DNA from: Clostridia bacterium
Lineage (GTDB): Bacteria; Bacillota_A; Clostridia; Oscillospirales; Acutalibacteraceae
Assembly: GCA_017435305.1 (NCBI GenBank)
Contig: JAFSFH010000008.1
Coordinates: 1 to 64,000 of the forward strand
Length of the DNA stretch: 64,000 nucleotides
Direction of reading: 5' to 3'
Position 1 is the stretch's first letter. Every line of letters starts with the position of its first letter. Below, one piece after another: positions 16,872 through 25,293 of this stretch. Below the pieces are notes generated by a model. That model was not told the origin of the DNA and searched no databases. It saw only the letters and a list, made by a program, of their open reading frames with translations. Made by a program: the position numbers and the translations under genes.

Positions 16872-17606
16872 ATGGAATACATCCCTGTCTACGGGGACAC
16901 GGTGGTGGCGGTGGACGACACCCACCGCTTCGGCACCGACGCCATGCTGCTGTCCCACTTTGCTATGTCCTGTGGGGGCGATACGGTGTGTGAGCTGGGC
17001 ACCGGTTGTGGAGCGATTGCTCTGCGGCTGGCCGCCGGAGGCAACCCCGCCGCCGTCCACGGCGTGGATATTCAGCCTGCCGCCGTTGCCTTGGCGCAGG
17101 CAGGGGCGGACCGCTTTGCGGGGTCGCCCGCACCCACCTTTGCGGTGGGGGACTGGTCTGACCCGCGGGGGATCGCTCCCGCCGGCTCCTTTGATCGCGT
17201 GGTGTGCAACCCGCCGTATTTCCCGCAGGGCGCGGGCGGCGTCAATGCCGACGGGGCGGTGCGGCTGGCGCGGCACGAGCAGGCGGACACGCTGGAGCAC
17301 GTCTGCGGTGCGGCGGCGTGGCTTTTGCACAGCGGCGGACGATTTTTCCTGTGCCACCGCCCCGAGCGGCTGACCGCCGTATTGGCGGCGCTGACCGCCC
17401 ATCACCTGGAGCCCAAGCGGCTGCAGCCGGTGCAGAAGCAGGGGGATACCGCCCCCTGGCTGTTCCTGCTGGAGGCGCGCAAGGACGGGCGTCCCGGGCT
17501 GTCGTGGCTGCCCCCTCTGGTGCTGTATCACCCCGACGGCACCGTGACCGATACCTATCGCGAGATCTATCGCGAGATCACACCGAAAGCAGGTGACACA
17601 CAATGA
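16872..17606 (+). CDS. trmN6: tRNA1(Val) (adenine37-N6)-methyltransferase-like, YabB
   Basis: 244-residue class I SAM methyltransferase. Motif I is VCELGTGCGAIALRLA, motif II has the acidic GVDIQPAAVALA, and the adenine N6-type catalytic motif is VCNPPYF (NPPY). Its position between ricT and rsmI and its length match B. subtilis YabB and E. coli TrmN6, which modify a tRNA adenine. The ATG follows GAGGTGACGGCACA; a longer upstream frame runs through the ferredoxin and hairpin and is not used. The stop overlaps the rsmI start by 4 bp (ATGA), implying coupled translation. Confidence 0.88.
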   Translation: MEYIPVYGDTVVAVDDTHRFGTDAMLLSHFAMSCGGDTVCELGTGCGAIALRLAAGGNPAAVHGVDIQPAAVALAQAGADRFAGSPAPTFAVGDWSDPRGIAPAGSFDRVVCNPPYFPQGAGGVNADGAVRLARHEQADTLEHVCGAAAWLLHSGGRFFLCHRPERLTAVLAALTAHHLEPKRLQPVQKQGDTAPWLFLLEARKDGRPGLSWLPPLVLYHPDGTVTDTYREIYREITPKAGDTQ

Positions 17607-18439
17607 AGGACTGCGGACGACTGACGCTGGTGGGCACCCCTATCGGCAACCTGTCGGACTTTTCTCCCCGCGCCATCGAGGCGTTGCAGAGCTGCGATTT
17701 CATCGCCGCCGAGGATACGCGGGTGACGCTGAAGCTGCTCAACCACTTTGGTATTCAGAAGCCGCTGGTTAGCTATCACGAGCACAACAGACGGGAACGG
17801 GGCGAGCAGCTGTGCGCCCGCCTGCTGTGCGGCGAGAACGGCGTGCTGGTCAGCGATGCGGGTATGCCCGCCATCTCCGACCCGGGCGAGGATCTGGTGG
17901 ATCTGTGCCACCAACAGGGCATCCCCGTGGGGGTGGTGCCCGGTCCCACGGCGGTGTGCTCCGCCCTGGCGCTGGCGGGTCTGCCCACCGGTCGCTTCAC
18001 CTTTGAGGGCTTTCTGGACGTGAATAAAAAACCCCGCCGCGCCCATCTGGACAGCGTGAGGAATGAAACCCGCACAATGGTGTTTTACGAAGCACCCCAT
18101 AAGCTGAAGGGGACGCTGGAGGATCTGCTGGGCACGCTGGGTGACCGCCGCATCGCGCTGGTGCGGGAGATCACCAAGATACACGAAGAGGTGATCCGCA
18201 CCACCCTGTCCGAGGCCTGCGCCCGCTATGAGCAGGAGGCGCCCCGCGGCGAGTTTGTCATCGTGGTGGAGGGTGCCGCCCCCGTACAGCGGGAGGCGGT
18301 GGCGCCGGAGGACGCGGCGGCTGTGGCACGCGCCTATATGGTGGAGGGGATGAGCCCCTCCGAGGCGGCGAAGACCGCCGCCGCCGAGTGCGGACTGAAA
18401 AAGGGCGACGTCTATCGTTTGCTGACGAAGGGAGAATAA
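17603..18439 (+). CDS. rsmI: 16S rRNA (cytidine1402-2'-O)-methyltransferase
   Basis: 278 residues of the tetrapyrrole-methylase fold. Diagnostic motifs are LVGTPIGNLSDFSPRAIE, AAEDTR, the SYHEHN segment, SDAGMPAISDPG and VVPGPTAV. The FEGFL motif and RTMVFYEAPHK follow, and the C-terminal helical domain has MSPSEAAKTAAAECGLKKGDVYRLL. RsmI adds the 2'-O-methyl at C1402 in the decoding centre. It is coupled to trmN6 by an ATGA overlap. Confidence 0.96.
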   Translation: MKDCGRLTLVGTPIGNLSDFSPRAIEALQSCDFIAAEDTRVTLKLLNHFGIQKPLVSYHEHNRRERGEQLCARLLCGENGVLVSDAGMPAISDPGEDLVDLCHQQGIPVGVVPGPTAVCSALALAGLPTGRFTFEGFLDVNKKPRRAHLDSVRNETRTMVFYEAPHKLKGTLEDLLGTLGDRRIALVREITKIHEEVIRTTLSEACARYEQEAPRGEFVIVVEGAAPVQREAVAPEDAAAVARAYMVEGMSPSEAAKTAAAECGLKKGDVYRLLTKGE

Positions 18440-18442
18440 ATT

Positions 18443-19009
18443 ATGAAATGGGAATTACCGATTCTGATTCTTGCCGCGGTGGGCTGTTATCTGCTCATCC
18501 GCCTGGGCGGTAAGGAGCGCCGCGACGAGAGCCGCGCGGCGAAGCTGATGAAGAAATACGCCACCCTGACTCCCGATCTGCTGGCCGCCTGCCCCGATGA
18601 GGAGCTGGTGGAGGCGGTGGTGTGCCACGTGCTGTCCCGGGCGGCGGACACCCGCCGCCCCAATCCCGCAAAGGAGCTGGCGGATATGCCCCAGCCCTTT
18701 ACGGTGGTGTACAGCATCTGGGCGGTGTGCAAGGAGCTGGCGCACAGCGACTATGCGGGTCTGACCCACACCGCCACCCGCCATCTGGTGGATGCGGCGG
18801 TGGACGGACTGCCGGTGATCGGCGCCCCTGCCACCGCGGCGGCGCTGGCGTCCCTGCGGGATGCCCACGCGGAAAAGACCGACCTGCCGGAGGGCGAGCG
18901 TGAGTTCCATCGGGCGGTGGAGCAGGAGAGCCCCCTGTCCCTGTGTGTGGCGTACATCCGCGACCACGTGGCGGAGCTGACCGACACCGAGGTGGACGAT
19001 GAAGAGTGA
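18443..19009 (+). CDS. Unknown single-pass membrane protein
   Basis: 188 residues with one N-terminal membrane helix (residues 4-20, LPILILAAVGCYLLIRL) and a mainly helical cytosolic body from 28 on, rich in Ala, Glu and Asp. I recognise no domain. The body has LTPDLLAACPDEELVEAVVCHVL and a region with ALASLRDAHAEKTDLPEG. It begins 3 bp after rsmI behind AAGGGAGAATAAATT and overlaps the next methyltransferase gene by 11 bp, so it belongs to the same operon. A scaffold or RNA-modification accessory role is only a guess from position. Confidence 0.8.
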   Translation: MKWELPILILAAVGCYLLIRLGGKERRDESRAAKLMKKYATLTPDLLAACPDEELVEAVVCHVLSRAADTRRPNPAKELADMPQPFTVVYSIWAVCKELAHSDYAGLTHTATRHLVDAAVDGLPVIGAPATAAALASLRDAHAEKTDLPEGEREFHRAVEQESPLSLCVAYIRDHVAELTDTEVDDEE

Positions 19010-19571
19010 GTTTCCGCTGAATTCTCTGGGTCTGACCCATCGGTTTATGGCGGATCATATCCACGAGGGTGACGTGTGCATCGACGCCACCGCCGGCGGC
19101 GGACGTGATACTCTGTTCCTCTGCCGCTTGGTGGGAGATAGCGGACGGGTGCTGGCGATGGATATACAGCCCCAGGCGGTGACCCGCACCGAGACCCTGC
19201 TGCGGCAGGAGGGGGTGGGTCATATTGCCCGCGTGGTGCTGGACTGCCACAGTCACCTGGGCGAGTATGCCCAGCCGGAGTCGGTGGACGGCATTATGTT
19301 CAATTTCGGCTGGCTCCCCAGCGGGGATCACACGGTGTTCTCCGCCCCCGATACCAGCATCGCCGCCGTCAGGGCGGGTCTGGAGCTGCTGCGATCGGGC
19401 GGCGTGATGAGCCTGTGCATCTACCACGGGCGGGAGAACGGCACGGCAGAGCGGGACGCTCTGCTGGCGTTTCTGCCCACGCTGGACAGCCGCCGCTACA
19501 CCGTTATCCGTGGGGATTTTGTCAACCGCACGGGGGACGTCCCCATCCCTGTATTTATCATTAAGGAATAA
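18999..19571 (+). CDS. mnmM: tRNA methyltransferase of the MnmM/YtqB family
   Basis: 190-residue SAM methyltransferase of the rRNA_methylase/YtqB Pfam group. Motif I is CIDATAGGGRDTLFL, the acidic loop is AMDIQPQAV, and the family motif MFNFGWLPSGDH follows with the GLELLRSGGVMSLCIYHG strand. B. subtilis YtqB (MnmM) methylates aminomethyl-uridine at the tRNA wobble position. The start lies inside the 3' end of the preceding gene (11-bp overlap). It ends the operon; a dispersed repeat and terminator follow. Confidence 0.9.
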   Translation: MKSEFPLNSLGLTHRFMADHIHEGDVCIDATAGGGRDTLFLCRLVGDSGRVLAMDIQPQAVTRTETLLRQEGVGHIARVVLDCHSHLGEYAQPESVDGIMFNFGWLPSGDHTVFSAPDTSIAAVRAGLELLRSGGVMSLCIYHGRENGTAERDALLAFLPTLDSRRYTVIRGDFVNRTGDVPIPVFIIKE

Positions 19572-19630
19572 AAAAACACTCCTTGCCTCACCCGTCGCGA
19601 GACGGTGTCGCCGCAGGCGACGGATAGTCA

Positions 19631-19750
19631 GCCTCCCTCTGACGAGGGAGGTGCCGAGCGATAGCGAGGCGGAGGGAGAGACAAAAAGAGAAGCATTCTC
19701 TCCCCCAGTCAAAACCTGCGGTTTTGCCAGCCCCCTCGTCAGAGGGGGCC
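19631..19750. repeat. Dispersed palindromic repeat, class A copy 1
   Basis: The copy starts with GCCTCCCTCTGACGAGGGAGG, split here as GCCTCCCT / AGGGAGG, then a variable GGAGGGAGAG core and a mirrored CTCCCCCAG segment. It ends with AGCCCCCT-CGTC-AGAGGGGGCC. The same architecture recurs at 23067, 40753 and 44782 and as a fragment at 25294. The remaining 19572-19882 interval holds only this repeat and the terminator at 19846. Confidence 0.8.
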
Positions 19751-19845
19751 TTTTTAACCGACGGCACAGACTTTGCGTTCGTCAAAGCGGCTGATTTGAA
19801 CGCATCCCAGCGCCTGTGACATTCTAGGGTTTTCCCCGGATATAG

Positions 19846-19880
19846 AAAAAACCGCCGAGGCATCGCCTCGGCGGTTTTTG
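19846..19880. terminator. Bidirectional intrinsic terminator
   Basis: Stem AACCGCCGAGG / CCTCGGCGGTT with a 5-nt loop, A-run on the left and T-run on the right. It can end the small membrane-protein transcript (minus) and the mnmM operon (plus). Confidence 0.85.
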
Positions 19881-19882
19881 TA

Positions 19883-20146
19883 TTAATGACCGTGATAATG
19901 GAAAAAGGGCAGGATGGACAGCCACAGTCGGCGCCGTCTTTTGATCCAGTGCTTTTGCTCGCGTCCTTCGGAACGCCCGATCTCGATATTCAGGTACTTG
20001 AGCTCGTGGCGGAAGTCGTGCAGCCAGGGGATGAACACCGCCACCAGGGCGATGAGCGCCATCACAGCCACCAGACCGATGGCCAGATACAGCCAGTTGA
20101 CCGTCATTTTGACAGCCGCCACGAACGGAAGATTAAGAATTAACAT
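19883..20146 (-). CDS. Small membrane protein of unknown function
   Basis: 87 residues. One strong membrane segment spans 16-43 (NWLYLAIGLVAVMALIALVAVFIPW), possibly a hairpin with the N-terminal hydrophobic stretch. A basic cytosolic tail follows (GREQKHWIKRRRRLW) and ends in HYHGH, a His-rich terminus. No known family is recognised. The start ATG has a clear CTAGGAGTATTGCT ribosome site and a good promoter upstream, and a terminator follows directly, so the gene is a genuine monocistronic unit. Confidence 0.75.
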   Translation of the reverse strand: MLILNLPFVAAVKMTVNWLYLAIGLVAVMALIALVAVFIPWLHDFRHELKYLNIEIGRSEGREQKHWIKRRRRLWLSILPFFHYHGH

Positions 20147-20184
20147 AGCAATACTCCTAGGGGGAAACGGTATTGTGTAACACC

Positions 20185-20213
20185 ATTATAACAGACGATT
20201 CGACAAAAAGCAA
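20185..20213 (-). promoter_or_regulatory. Promoter of the 87-residue membrane protein gene
   Basis: Minus strand -35 TTGCTT (20208-20213), 17-bp spacer, -10 TATAAT (20185-20190), 38 bp before the start. Confidence 0.65.
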
Positions 20214-20243
20214 GGGGTTGTCCGCTGCCGTCTGTCGCGCATG

Positions 20244-20360
20244 TTAGGTCCAGCCCAGCTCGCCGTCGTTATAGGGGAAGCTGTTGGGATCCTCGGCGAT
20301 GGCCTCGGCGGGGGCAAAGGTCACCTCGGTGAGGGCGGGGGAGTTGTAGTTCTTTTTCAT
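20244..20360 (-). CDS. 38-residue peptide translationally coupled to the secreted protein gene
   Basis: The reading frame begins at an ATG that overlaps the stop of the preceding gene (TAATG). That gene's 3' end supplies GGAGGCAGCACAGTA as ribosome site. The peptide opens MKKNYNSPALTEVTFAPAEA, continues with an acidic IAEDPNSF, and ends PYNDGELGWT. It has no Cys, signal or membrane segment. I have the impression of similar short proteins with a YxxPxL opening beside large surface proteins in gut Firmicutes, but their function is unknown to me. A tag, chaperone or modified peptide are possibilities only. Confidence 0.6.
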   Translation of the reverse strand: MKKNYNSPALTEVTFAPAEAIAEDPNSFPYNDGELGWT

Positions 20361-22768
20361 TACTGTGCTGCCTCCTCGATTGCTTGGTTATAGGAACTCT
20401 GCTGCATATCGCCGTACAGAGTTACCTGACGGGTGCCGTTGAGCGTCTTTACGATGGCGTAGGGACGGATGTAGACGGTGGTGTCGAAATGGTTCGTGGG
20501 GATGTTGCGCACGCGGACGGCGTACTTATAGAAGTTTTCACCGACCTCCCAGCGCTTTTCACCCTTAATGCGGATGGTCTTGTTATCAGTGGTGACGCTC
20601 TCGATGGTCAGATCGTCGGCGTTGTTGTGCACCAGGGATACGATGGCGCCGACCTCCACCACCTTATAGTCGTAGGGATCGTTAAACAGGTCGTTGGTGT
20701 AGGGGTGGGCGATGGCGCTCTCGCTCTGATAGACCAGACCGGTGGAATTATCAAAGCTGCTGTTGCCGGCGGCAACCTGAGCGCCGCTCATATCCACCGT
20801 GTACAGGAACGCCAGACCGCCGCGACCGGCCGTCTCACCGGTCAGCGCGGGGTTCATCTCCATGGCGCTCTTTTTGGTGTCGGTGAAAATATCCACCTCG
20901 TAGTCGGGGATTTCTTCGATAAGAACGTTATCCACAAAGACGTTGGCGTCTACACCGTTACCGGCGTTAACAAAGGCGATGTTCAGCTCGGGACCGGTGG
21001 CACGGAAATATTTTTGCACGTGGGTGGTGGTGCGCGTATCCATATACTCGTTGGCAACGACCTCATCGCCGTTCACAACGCGGAAGTTAACGCCATTGGT
21101 AATGGCGCGATAGTCCAGAGAGAAGCGATAGGCTTTGCCCTCTTCAACCGTGGCCATCGCCTGCGCCATCAGACCGACCCAGCCGTTGCCGGAGTGGGTC
21201 AGATGAACGCCGAAATCGCCGGACACAGCCGCTTCCTTAGACAGAGAGGCGTAGTTGCCATAGACAGTCCAGCCGTCCTTCAAATCGCCGGACTCAAAGT
21301 CGCCGTTAATGATAAAGCCGTCCGTGGTGGGCTCGCGGTCGATATATTTCGTTATAACGATGCTGTCCACATATACCTCGTCGATACCGGCCTCGTAAGC
21401 GCTGCTGCTGGTACCGATACCGGAGCAGGAGAAGTTCAACAGAGCAGAAGTGTCGTCGGCGGTAAAGTCCTGAGAAACCTGCGTCCACGCCTTTTTGTCT
21501 ATATAGGCGTAGGCCAGTTTCGTTTCAGTGGTGGTGCCGCTCAGCTTGAAGTTAACACCCTGCTGGACAGCTTTGTACCAGAAGGTGATATTGTACCGAG
21601 CACCGTTCTCCAAACCGTTGATGGTCTGGTTCAGAACGCCGCCCCAACTGGCGGAATTGCCCATCAGATGAGCACCCAGAGAGCCCTCGTAGGCAGCGGT
21701 GGAATCCATTGTGGTGGACTGATGTTTTGACCACGCGGCAGAGCCCAGCTCAAAGTCGCCGTTAGTGACGCCGCTGACCTCGATCACCGCAACGTCGTCG
21801 TAATAAACGGCACCGCCGTTAGCAACGCCCTGCTTGAAAGCGAGCTCGACAGAGGTGTTATCGCCGCTACTAAACGTAGTATAGCACGGCGTCCAAGACG
21901 AGGTGCTGGTAGTAAACTTGTAAGTGCCGTTCAGCTGGGAGTCATCGGAGCCCAGCACATACAGACGAGCCTCACCCTGGGTGGAGGCGCTTTCCAGACG
22001 AGCCAGGAATACGACCATATACTGCGTGTTCGGCTTGACCGCCACGTTTTGAGTAGCAAAAGTACCGTACTTGATGGTGGTGGTACCTTTCAGCGCATAG
22101 GAGCCGCTACCGACTTGCTCAGTGGTGATTTCGGCAGCGCTCAAATTCCAGCCGGTGGCGTCGCCGGTCTCAAAGCCGCTGTTGCTGACCGGATTGGTGA
22201 CACCCTTGGAGATGCGATGCATAACAAAGTTATCCACGTACATATTCTCCTGCACACCCGCACCGCCGCCGTTAAAATTCAGGATCAGGGTGTTTTCATT
22301 ACCCACGGTAAAGGTGGCGGTATAGGTCTGCCAGCCGCTGGCGCCGGTGAAACCTCTGTCAGCCTTTGCATAGGTGGTGCCGGAGTTGCCTTTGACCGTG
22401 AAGTTGACCCAGTTGCCGCTGACCTGGCAATAATCAAAGGTCAGCGTATAGGTGCTCAACGGATCCACAGACACGCTGGTGTTGAGCAAGCCGCCCCAGC
22501 CGCCGTTTCCCTGGAGGTGGGCGCCGTTCGTGCCGGCGGATGCCGCAGCGGTGGAGATCACGGTGCTCTGATACCGCTCCCAGTAGACATCCGGCTCAGG
22601 CTCACCTGTTTCCCAATGCGTTCCGGTGGCTTCAAAACTGCCGTTGGTGATCAGGTTGATGCTGGGAGTAATATCCGCCGCCACGGGCATGGCGCCCAGG
22701 GGCAGCATAACCGCCACCAGCGTCACTGCCAGAACGGTAGACAACCATTTACGTACGTTCATTTTCAT
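20360..22768 (-). CDS. Secreted protein with four carbohydrate-binding-like domains
   Basis: 802 residues from the ATG at 22768, which follows GAGGAGGTTTTTTGTT; an upstream in-frame ATG lacks a ribosome site. Signal peptide 1-31 (KWLSTVLAVTLVAVMLPLG, cleavage after VAA). Four jelly-roll modules each begin with a NGSFE/NSGFE/NGDFE signature (about residues 40, 195, 335 and 485), as in CBM4/9 or CenC-like domains. The C-terminal region (about 640-802) has GLAFLYTVDMSG, VVEVGAIVSL, KYAVRVRNIP and YIRPYAIV, and is shared with the Cys-rich protein at 42378. No catalytic domain or sortase motif is seen. Polysaccharide binding at the cell surface is inferred. Confidence 0.88.
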   Translation of the reverse strand: MKMNVRKWLSTVLAVTLVAVMLPLGAMPVAADITPSINLITNGSFEATGTHWETGEPEPDVYWERYQSTVISTAAASAGTNGAHLQGNGGWGGLLNTSVSVDPLSTYTLTFDYCQVSGNWVNFTVKGNSGTTYAKADRGFTGASGWQTYTATFTVGNENTLILNFNGGGAGVQENMYVDNFVMHRISKGVTNPVSNSGFETGDATGWNLSAAEITTEQVGSGSYALKGTTTIKYGTFATQNVAVKPNTQYMVVFLARLESASTQGEARLYVLGSDDSQLNGTYKFTTSTSSWTPCYTTFSSGDNTSVELAFKQGVANGGAVYYDDVAVIEVSGVTNGDFELGSAAWSKHQSTTMDSTAAYEGSLGAHLMGNSASWGGVLNQTINGLENGARYNITFWYKAVQQGVNFKLSGTTTETKLAYAYIDKKAWTQVSQDFTADDTSALLNFSCSGIGTSSSAYEAGIDEVYVDSIVITKYIDREPTTDGFIINGDFESGDLKDGWTVYGNYASLSKEAAVSGDFGVHLTHSGNGWVGLMAQAMATVEEGKAYRFSLDYRAITNGVNFRVVNGDEVVANEYMDTRTTTHVQKYFRATGPELNIAFVNAGNGVDANVFVDNVLIEEIPDYEVDIFTDTKKSAMEMNPALTGETAGRGGLAFLYTVDMSGAQVAAGNSSFDNSTGLVYQSESAIAHPYTNDLFNDPYDYKVVEVGAIVSLVHNNADDLTIESVTTDNKTIRIKGEKRWEVGENFYKYAVRVRNIPTNHFDTTVYIRPYAIVKTLNGTRQVTLYGDMQQSSYNQAIEEAAQ

Positions 22769-22846
22769 AACAAAAAACCTCCTCAATAGGGTCTTACACG
22801 TGTATAGTGGAAACACGAAACCACACTACACCTATAATTACTTATA

Positions 22847-22876
22847 ATTATACTCAAATCGGGGGGTGTGTGTCAA
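22847..22876 (-). promoter_or_regulatory. Promoter of the secreted carbohydrate-binding-like protein
   Basis: Minus strand -35 TTGACA (22871-22876), 18-bp spacer, -10 TATAAT (22847-22852); leader of about 75 nt. Confidence 0.7.
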
Positions 22877-22960
22877 TTGCTATATGCAAAAAAATGCATT
22901 TTTAATCCTGTGGAAAGTTGTCGAATGGGCACAAAAAATTTACCAAAGTAAAGTGAAAAG

Positions 22961-22984
22961 CCGCCGCGGAAACCGCGGCGGCAG
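22961..22984 (-). terminator. GC-rich hairpin, probable end of the nucleoside kinase transcript
   Basis: CCGCCGCGG-AAA-CCGCGGCGG, 9-bp stem with 3-nt loop, followed on the minus strand by CTTTTC. It lies in the 507-bp gap 22769-23275, which otherwise holds a promoter and two repeats. Confidence 0.5.
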
Positions 22985-23010
22985 AAAAAACGAAATATGG
23001 AATAGAGTTT

Positions 23011-23036
23011 GTAGGGGACGGGTTTCCCGTCCCGCG
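23011..23036. repeat. Dispersed repeat, class B copy 1
   Basis: GTAGGGGACGGG-TTT-CCCGTCCC: a short hairpin opening with GTAGGGG, as in the copies at 39444, 40923 and 40979. Confidence 0.55.
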
Positions 23037-23066
23037 AAGACACCACCAACGGGCGGATAGAATCCT

Positions 23067-23242
23067 GCCTCCCTTGTAAAGGGAGGTGGCATTTGCGGAG
23101 CAAATGACGGAGGGATTGCGGTTTAGTTATGAGTTTAGGGTTATGAGATTGCCTGCGGCAATCGTTATGAGAACCCCTGCGGGGTTCGTTTAAATCCCCC
23201 AGTCTGCCCTGCGGGCAGCCAGCCCCCTTTACAAGGGGGCCT
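23067..23242. repeat. Dispersed palindromic repeat, class A copy 2
   Basis: Begins GCCTCCCTT-GTA-AAGGGAGG, followed by GGCATTTGCGGAGCAAATGA, GGAGGGATT, a variable middle of about 70 bp, AATCCCCCAGTCTGC, and ends AGCCCCCTTTACAAGGGGGC. It is the longest and best-preserved copy. The outer hairpins and the GGAGGGATT/AATCCCCC pair would let the whole unit fold back on itself. Confidence 0.8.
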
Positions 23243-23275
23243 ACACCCTATCTAACGTCGGATATAGGCGTCTTA

Positions 23276-24199
23276 TTACCCATAATACGCGCTGTCGCCG
23301 ATAAACTCACGGATGAGGGCGGTGGGGGGCACCGCATCGGCGGACAATCCCTCGGCGGCGGACAATACCGGCAGTATCTTCGCCACCTCGGAGTAATGGG
23401 TCAGCTCTTTGAGAGTGTCCAGCAGATAGGGACGGTACACGTGCAATTCATAGGCAAAGAAGGTGTCCACGTCGAAGGTGGAGCGGTGCTTAAAGGGCAT
23501 AATGAATCGTTCCTCGCCTACGTTAACGCTGTGGCACATACGCAGGGTGTCCTCGGCGCGGCGACCGCGGCCGTTCACGTCCCGCAGCATCCGCCGCAGC
23601 ACACGGACGTACTTGGGGTGCATCACCCAGCCGTCGGGACCCTCTACGCGGGTGCGCACGCTGACGTACAGCCGCACCGTCTTCTCCTCGGGCAGGCGCA
23701 CCACGTCGGGATTTAGGGTGTGGATGCCCTCCAGGATCACCACCTCACCCGCCTTTCGGGTGAGGGTCTTGCCGCTGTCGCGGCGGGTGCCGGTGTGAAA
23801 GTCAAACTCGGTCAGCCGGATGGTCTTGCCGTCGATGAGGTCCTGCAGCTGGCTGTTCAGCAGGTCGGCGTCCACCCGTTCGGGGGATTCCAGGTCAAAC
23901 TTGCCCTGCTCCAGCAGCTTTTGATCCTCCTCGGTCTGGGTATTGAAATAGTTGTCCTGGGACAGGGTGTGGGTCTGCAGACCGCGGCGGTCCAGCTTGT
24001 GCTCCAGCATCAGGGCGGTGGTGGTCTTTCCGCTGCCCGAGGGGCCGGAAATGAGCACGATGGGGCAGACGTCCCGATGGGCGACGATGTGGTCGGCGAT
24101 TTCCTCCAGCTGACGGTCGTAGCTCTGCTCCGCCGCGGCGATAAAGGCGGCGGCGTCCTCAGCCAGACGGCGGTTGCCGTCGAATACGGAATAGGTCAT
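23276..24199 (-). CDS. Uridine kinase-like nucleoside kinase
   Basis: 307 residues; ATG at 24199 follows GAAAGGAGCCAACCCC. P-loop GPSGSGKTTT lies near residue 55. The Udk/phosphoribulokinase-type elements are LSQDNYF, FDLESPERVD, EFDFHTGTR, VVILEGIHTL and the LID-like RRMLRDVNGRGR. About 50 extra N-terminal residues precede the kinase core and about 60 extra follow it, so it is longer than E. coli Udk (213). Phosphorylation of uridine/cytidine or a related nucleoside is expected. It is a single gene with an upstream -10-like TATACT; the terminator lies at 22961. Confidence 0.85.
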   Translation of the reverse strand: MTYSVFDGNRRLAEDAAAFIAAAEQSYDRQLEEIADHIVAHRDVCPIVLISGPSGSGKTTTALMLEHKLDRRGLQTHTLSQDNYFNTQTEEDQKLLEQGKFDLESPERVDADLLNSQLQDLIDGKTIRLTEFDFHTGTRRDSGKTLTRKAGEVVILEGIHTLNPDVVRLPEEKTVRLYVSVRTRVEGPDGWVMHPKYVRVLRRMLRDVNGRGRRAEDTLRMCHSVNVGEERFIMPFKHRSTFDVDTFFAYELHVYRPYLLDTLKELTHYSEVAKILPVLSAAEGLSADAVPPTALIREFIGDSAYYG

Positions 24200-24325
24200 G
24201 GGGTTGGCTCCTTTCACGGAGAGTTGGTTTTATACTGTATAGTATACCACTCCCCGACGGATGATGCAATTCCCTCTTTTCATTGTTGTGAAAATGTGAT
24301 AAACTATACGCAAGGAGGTTTTTCT

Positions 24326-25270
24326 ATGCGTATTGTGGTTGCCGATGCCGCCACGGTGGTGGGTCACGGCATCGACCTGGAGTTTTTAAAGGAATTCGGC
24401 GAGGTGACCGTCTACGACCTGACCCGGCCGGAGCAGCTGATCCCCCGTCTGCATGGCGCGGACGCGGTCATCTGCAATAAGGTGTGCATCACCGCCGAGG
24501 TGATGGCGGCCTGCCCCACTCTGCGGTACGTGGGTCTGTTCGCCACCGGCTATAACAATATCGACGTGGAGTATGCCGCCGCCCACGGGGTGACGGTGTG
24601 CAACGTGCCCGGCTATTCCACCGAGGCGGTGGCGCAGCACACCTTTGCGCTGCTGCTGGCGGTGACCGATCGGGCGCACGAGTATAACCAAACCGTGGCG
24701 CAGGGGGACTGGGTGCGCAGCCGCACCTTTGCCTATTTCCCCATCCCCCTCACCGAGTTGAGCGGCAAGACCATGGGCATCGTGGGCTACGGCGCCATCG
24801 GTCGGCGGGTGGGGGATATGGCCCGCGCCTTTGGTATGAAAGTGCTGGTATGCGGACGCCGTCCCATCCCCGACGGGGACGTGGAGCAGGTGCCCTTTGA
24901 GGAGCTGCTGCGCCGCGCGGACGTGGTGAGTATGCACTGTCCTCTGAATGCCGACAGCGCGGGGATGATGGACGCCGCCGCCTTTGCCAAGATGAAGCAG
25001 GGAGCCATCTTTATCAATACCTCCCGCGGCGGTCTGGTGGATGAGCAGGCGTTGCGGGCGGCGCTGGACAGCGGGCATCTGATGGGTGCCGGCGTGGACG
25101 TGCTGCAGATAGAGCCTATGCGGGAGGATTGCCCGCTGCGGGGCGCCCCCAATCTGATAATCACCCCCCACGTCGCCTGGGCGGGGGTGGAGACCCGCCG
25201 TCGTCTGATGGGTGTGGTGGCGGAGAATATCCGCCAGTTCCTCAACGGAACGCCGATTAATCGGGTGTGA
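24326..25270 (+). CDS. D-2-hydroxyacid dehydrogenase (NAD-dependent)
   Basis: 314 residues from the ATG at 24326 with CAAGGAGGTTTTTCT. The NAD-binding fold carries MGIVGYGAIGRRVG. The catalytic set is complete: Arg in INTSRGGLVDE, Glu in QIEPM and His in ITPHVAWAG. An N-terminal FATGYNNIDVEYAA substrate loop is typical of glycerate/hydroxypyruvate reductase-like members. The reaction is reversible 2-keto/2-hydroxy acid reduction; the exact substrate is not fixed by sequence. It is divergent from the nucleoside kinase and followed by a repeat fragment and a GNAT gene. Confidence 0.92.
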   Translation: MRIVVADAATVVGHGIDLEFLKEFGEVTVYDLTRPEQLIPRLHGADAVICNKVCITAEVMAACPTLRYVGLFATGYNNIDVEYAAAHGVTVCNVPGYSTEAVAQHTFALLLAVTDRAHEYNQTVAQGDWVRSRTFAYFPIPLTELSGKTMGIVGYGAIGRRVGDMARAFGMKVLVCGRRPIPDGDVEQVPFEELLRRADVVSMHCPLNADSAGMMDAAAFAKMKQGAIFINTSRGGLVDEQALRAALDSGHLMGAGVDVLQIEPMREDCPLRGAPNLIITPHVAWAGVETRRRLMGVVAENIRQFLNGTPINRV

Positions 25271-25293
25271 TAAGTAACGGGAGATAAGAAATA

